Of a stretch of DNA of 6,011 bases, positions 5,839 to 6,011 are shown piece by piece. Source of the stretch: Propionibacteriaceae bacterium (lineage in GTDB: Bacteria; Actinomycetota; Actinomycetes; Propionibacteriales; Propionibacteriaceae); NCBI GenBank assembly GCA_030544185.1, contig JAUNRO010000203.1, forward strand, positions 1-6,011, given 5' to 3'. The notes under the pieces were generated by a model that ran no database searches, had not been told where the DNA came from, and saw only the letters and a program-made list of their open reading frames with translations. Made by a program: the position numbers and the translations under genes. The first letter of the stretch is position 1. Every line of letters starts with the position of its first letter.

Positions 5839-5855
5839 CGAACCGGATTGGTTCG
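5839..5855. promoter_or_regulatory. Inverted repeat CGAACC-N5-GGTTCG, candidate operator
   Basis: Perfect 6-bp arms at 5839-5844 and 5850-5855. The left part, CGAACCGGA, is repeated exactly at 5886-5894. It lies 76-92 nt upstream of the DUF2202 start. The binder is unknown; the spacing is also compatible with a small RNA hairpin. Confidence 0.4.
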
Positions 5856-5878
5856 TCAGGTTCAGTTCATCGCAGTTG

Positions 5879-5917
5879 TGTGAAGCGAACCGGAGGGAAA
5901 ATGTGATGCTTCGGTGA
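5879..5917 (+). promoter_or_regulatory. Phased TGTGA/GTGA motif cluster, candidate regulator site
   Basis: TGTGAAGC (5879-5886) and TGTGATGC (5902-5909) lie 23 bases apart, and a GTGA at 5914 lies 11 bases after the GTGA at 5903. Spacing near one and two helical turns suits the head-to-tail sites used by OmpR/PhoB-type regulators. Related TGTGATTC copies sit at 5953-5960 and at 2790-2797 upstream of the EncFtn-like gene. Assignment to the local response regulator is inference. Confidence 0.35.
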
Positions 5918-5962
5918 AGTCCGTTTTCCCTGGGGACGTCCACCACAGTGCGTGTGATTCCA

Positions 5963-5977
5963 ACCCGCTGAGCGGGT
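5963..5977. other. Short perfect palindrome (ACCCGCT/AGCGGGT)
   Basis: Seven-base complementary arms around a single central G. There is no T-run on either side, so it is not a standard intrinsic terminator. It could be an operator or a chance palindrome in GC-rich DNA. Confidence 0.35.
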
Positions 5978-6011
5978 CAAAGTCATAGGGCGTGCTCGCG
6001 CTGACCGCCGG

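Larger units (their letters stand above)
5764..6011. promoter_or_regulatory. Long 5' region of the DUF2202 gene, no gene recognised
   Basis: About 248 bp without a supported gene, reaching the window edge. It should hold the DUF2202 promoter (minus strand), but I see no convincing -35/-10 pair. Visible elements include TCTCCTGGGGA at 5777-5787 and 5806-5816; an inverted repeat CGAACC/GGTTCG at 5839-5855; CGAACCGGA at 5839-5847 and 5886-5894; TGTGAWKC motifs at 5879, 5902 and 5953; and ACCCGCT/AGCGGGT around 5963-5977. A GTG near 5992 could begin another gene, but too little follows to judge. Confidence 0.55.

Noticed and set aside
5764..5946. 61-residue N-terminal extension of the DUF2202 protein from ATG 5946
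   Set aside because: It would bury the Sec signal peptide internally and has no homologous look; ATG 5763 has its own Shine-Dalgarno.
5940..6011. Possible tRNA or new gene start at the right edge
   Set aside because: No cloverleaf arms or T-loop sequence; a GTG near 5992 has too little sequence after it and no ribosome-binding site.

Overview
The window is high-GC DNA with strong GC3 bias, GTG as well as ATG starts, and purine-rich Shine-Dalgarno sites. Its gene families (an MmyB-type XRE regulator, a BenE permease, a DUF2202 secreted protein) are typical of Actinomycetota. I cannot name the genus. I see no tRNA, rRNA, insertion sequence, CRISPR array or phage gene.

Left part (1-2777): an MmyB/XRE-family regulator, cut by the window edge, and an NADP-type short-chain dehydrogenase lie on the minus strand as a probable two-gene operon (SDR first, regulator 35 nt behind). 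A BenE-family permease diverges from them on the plus strand. The 154-bp divergent intergenic region carries two overlapping inverted repeats that make a good operator candidate. This looks like a small self-regulated uptake/oxidoreduction locus; the substrate is not readable from sequence.

Right part (2778-6011): a 101-aa protein with the full encapsulated-ferritin (EncFtn) ligand set is followed 18 nt later by an OmpR/PhoB-type response regulator and a membrane histidine kinase. A convergent minus-strand gene encodes a secreted DUF2202 ferritin-like protein with a Gly/Gln-rich repetitive tail. The kinase and DUF2202 stop codons abut exactly as the palindrome TGATCA. Thus two ferritin-fold proteins, one without and one with an export signal, bracket a two-component system. 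The EncFtn has no encapsulin-targeting peptide and no encapsulin gene is in the window. The kinase's short extracytoplasmic loop resembles the DUF2202 tail, and TGTGAWKC motifs occur upstream of both ferritin-like genes. Together these suggest, by inference only, an iron/redox-responsive module.

The main sequence anomaly is a run of seven G at 3818-3824. One fewer G would give the usual response-regulator ending (VGYKFVGERA, stop) with an ATGA overlap into the kinase. As written, regulator and kinase are fused in one 603-codon frame (3154-4965). This is a sequencing indel, a mutation, or a slippage site.
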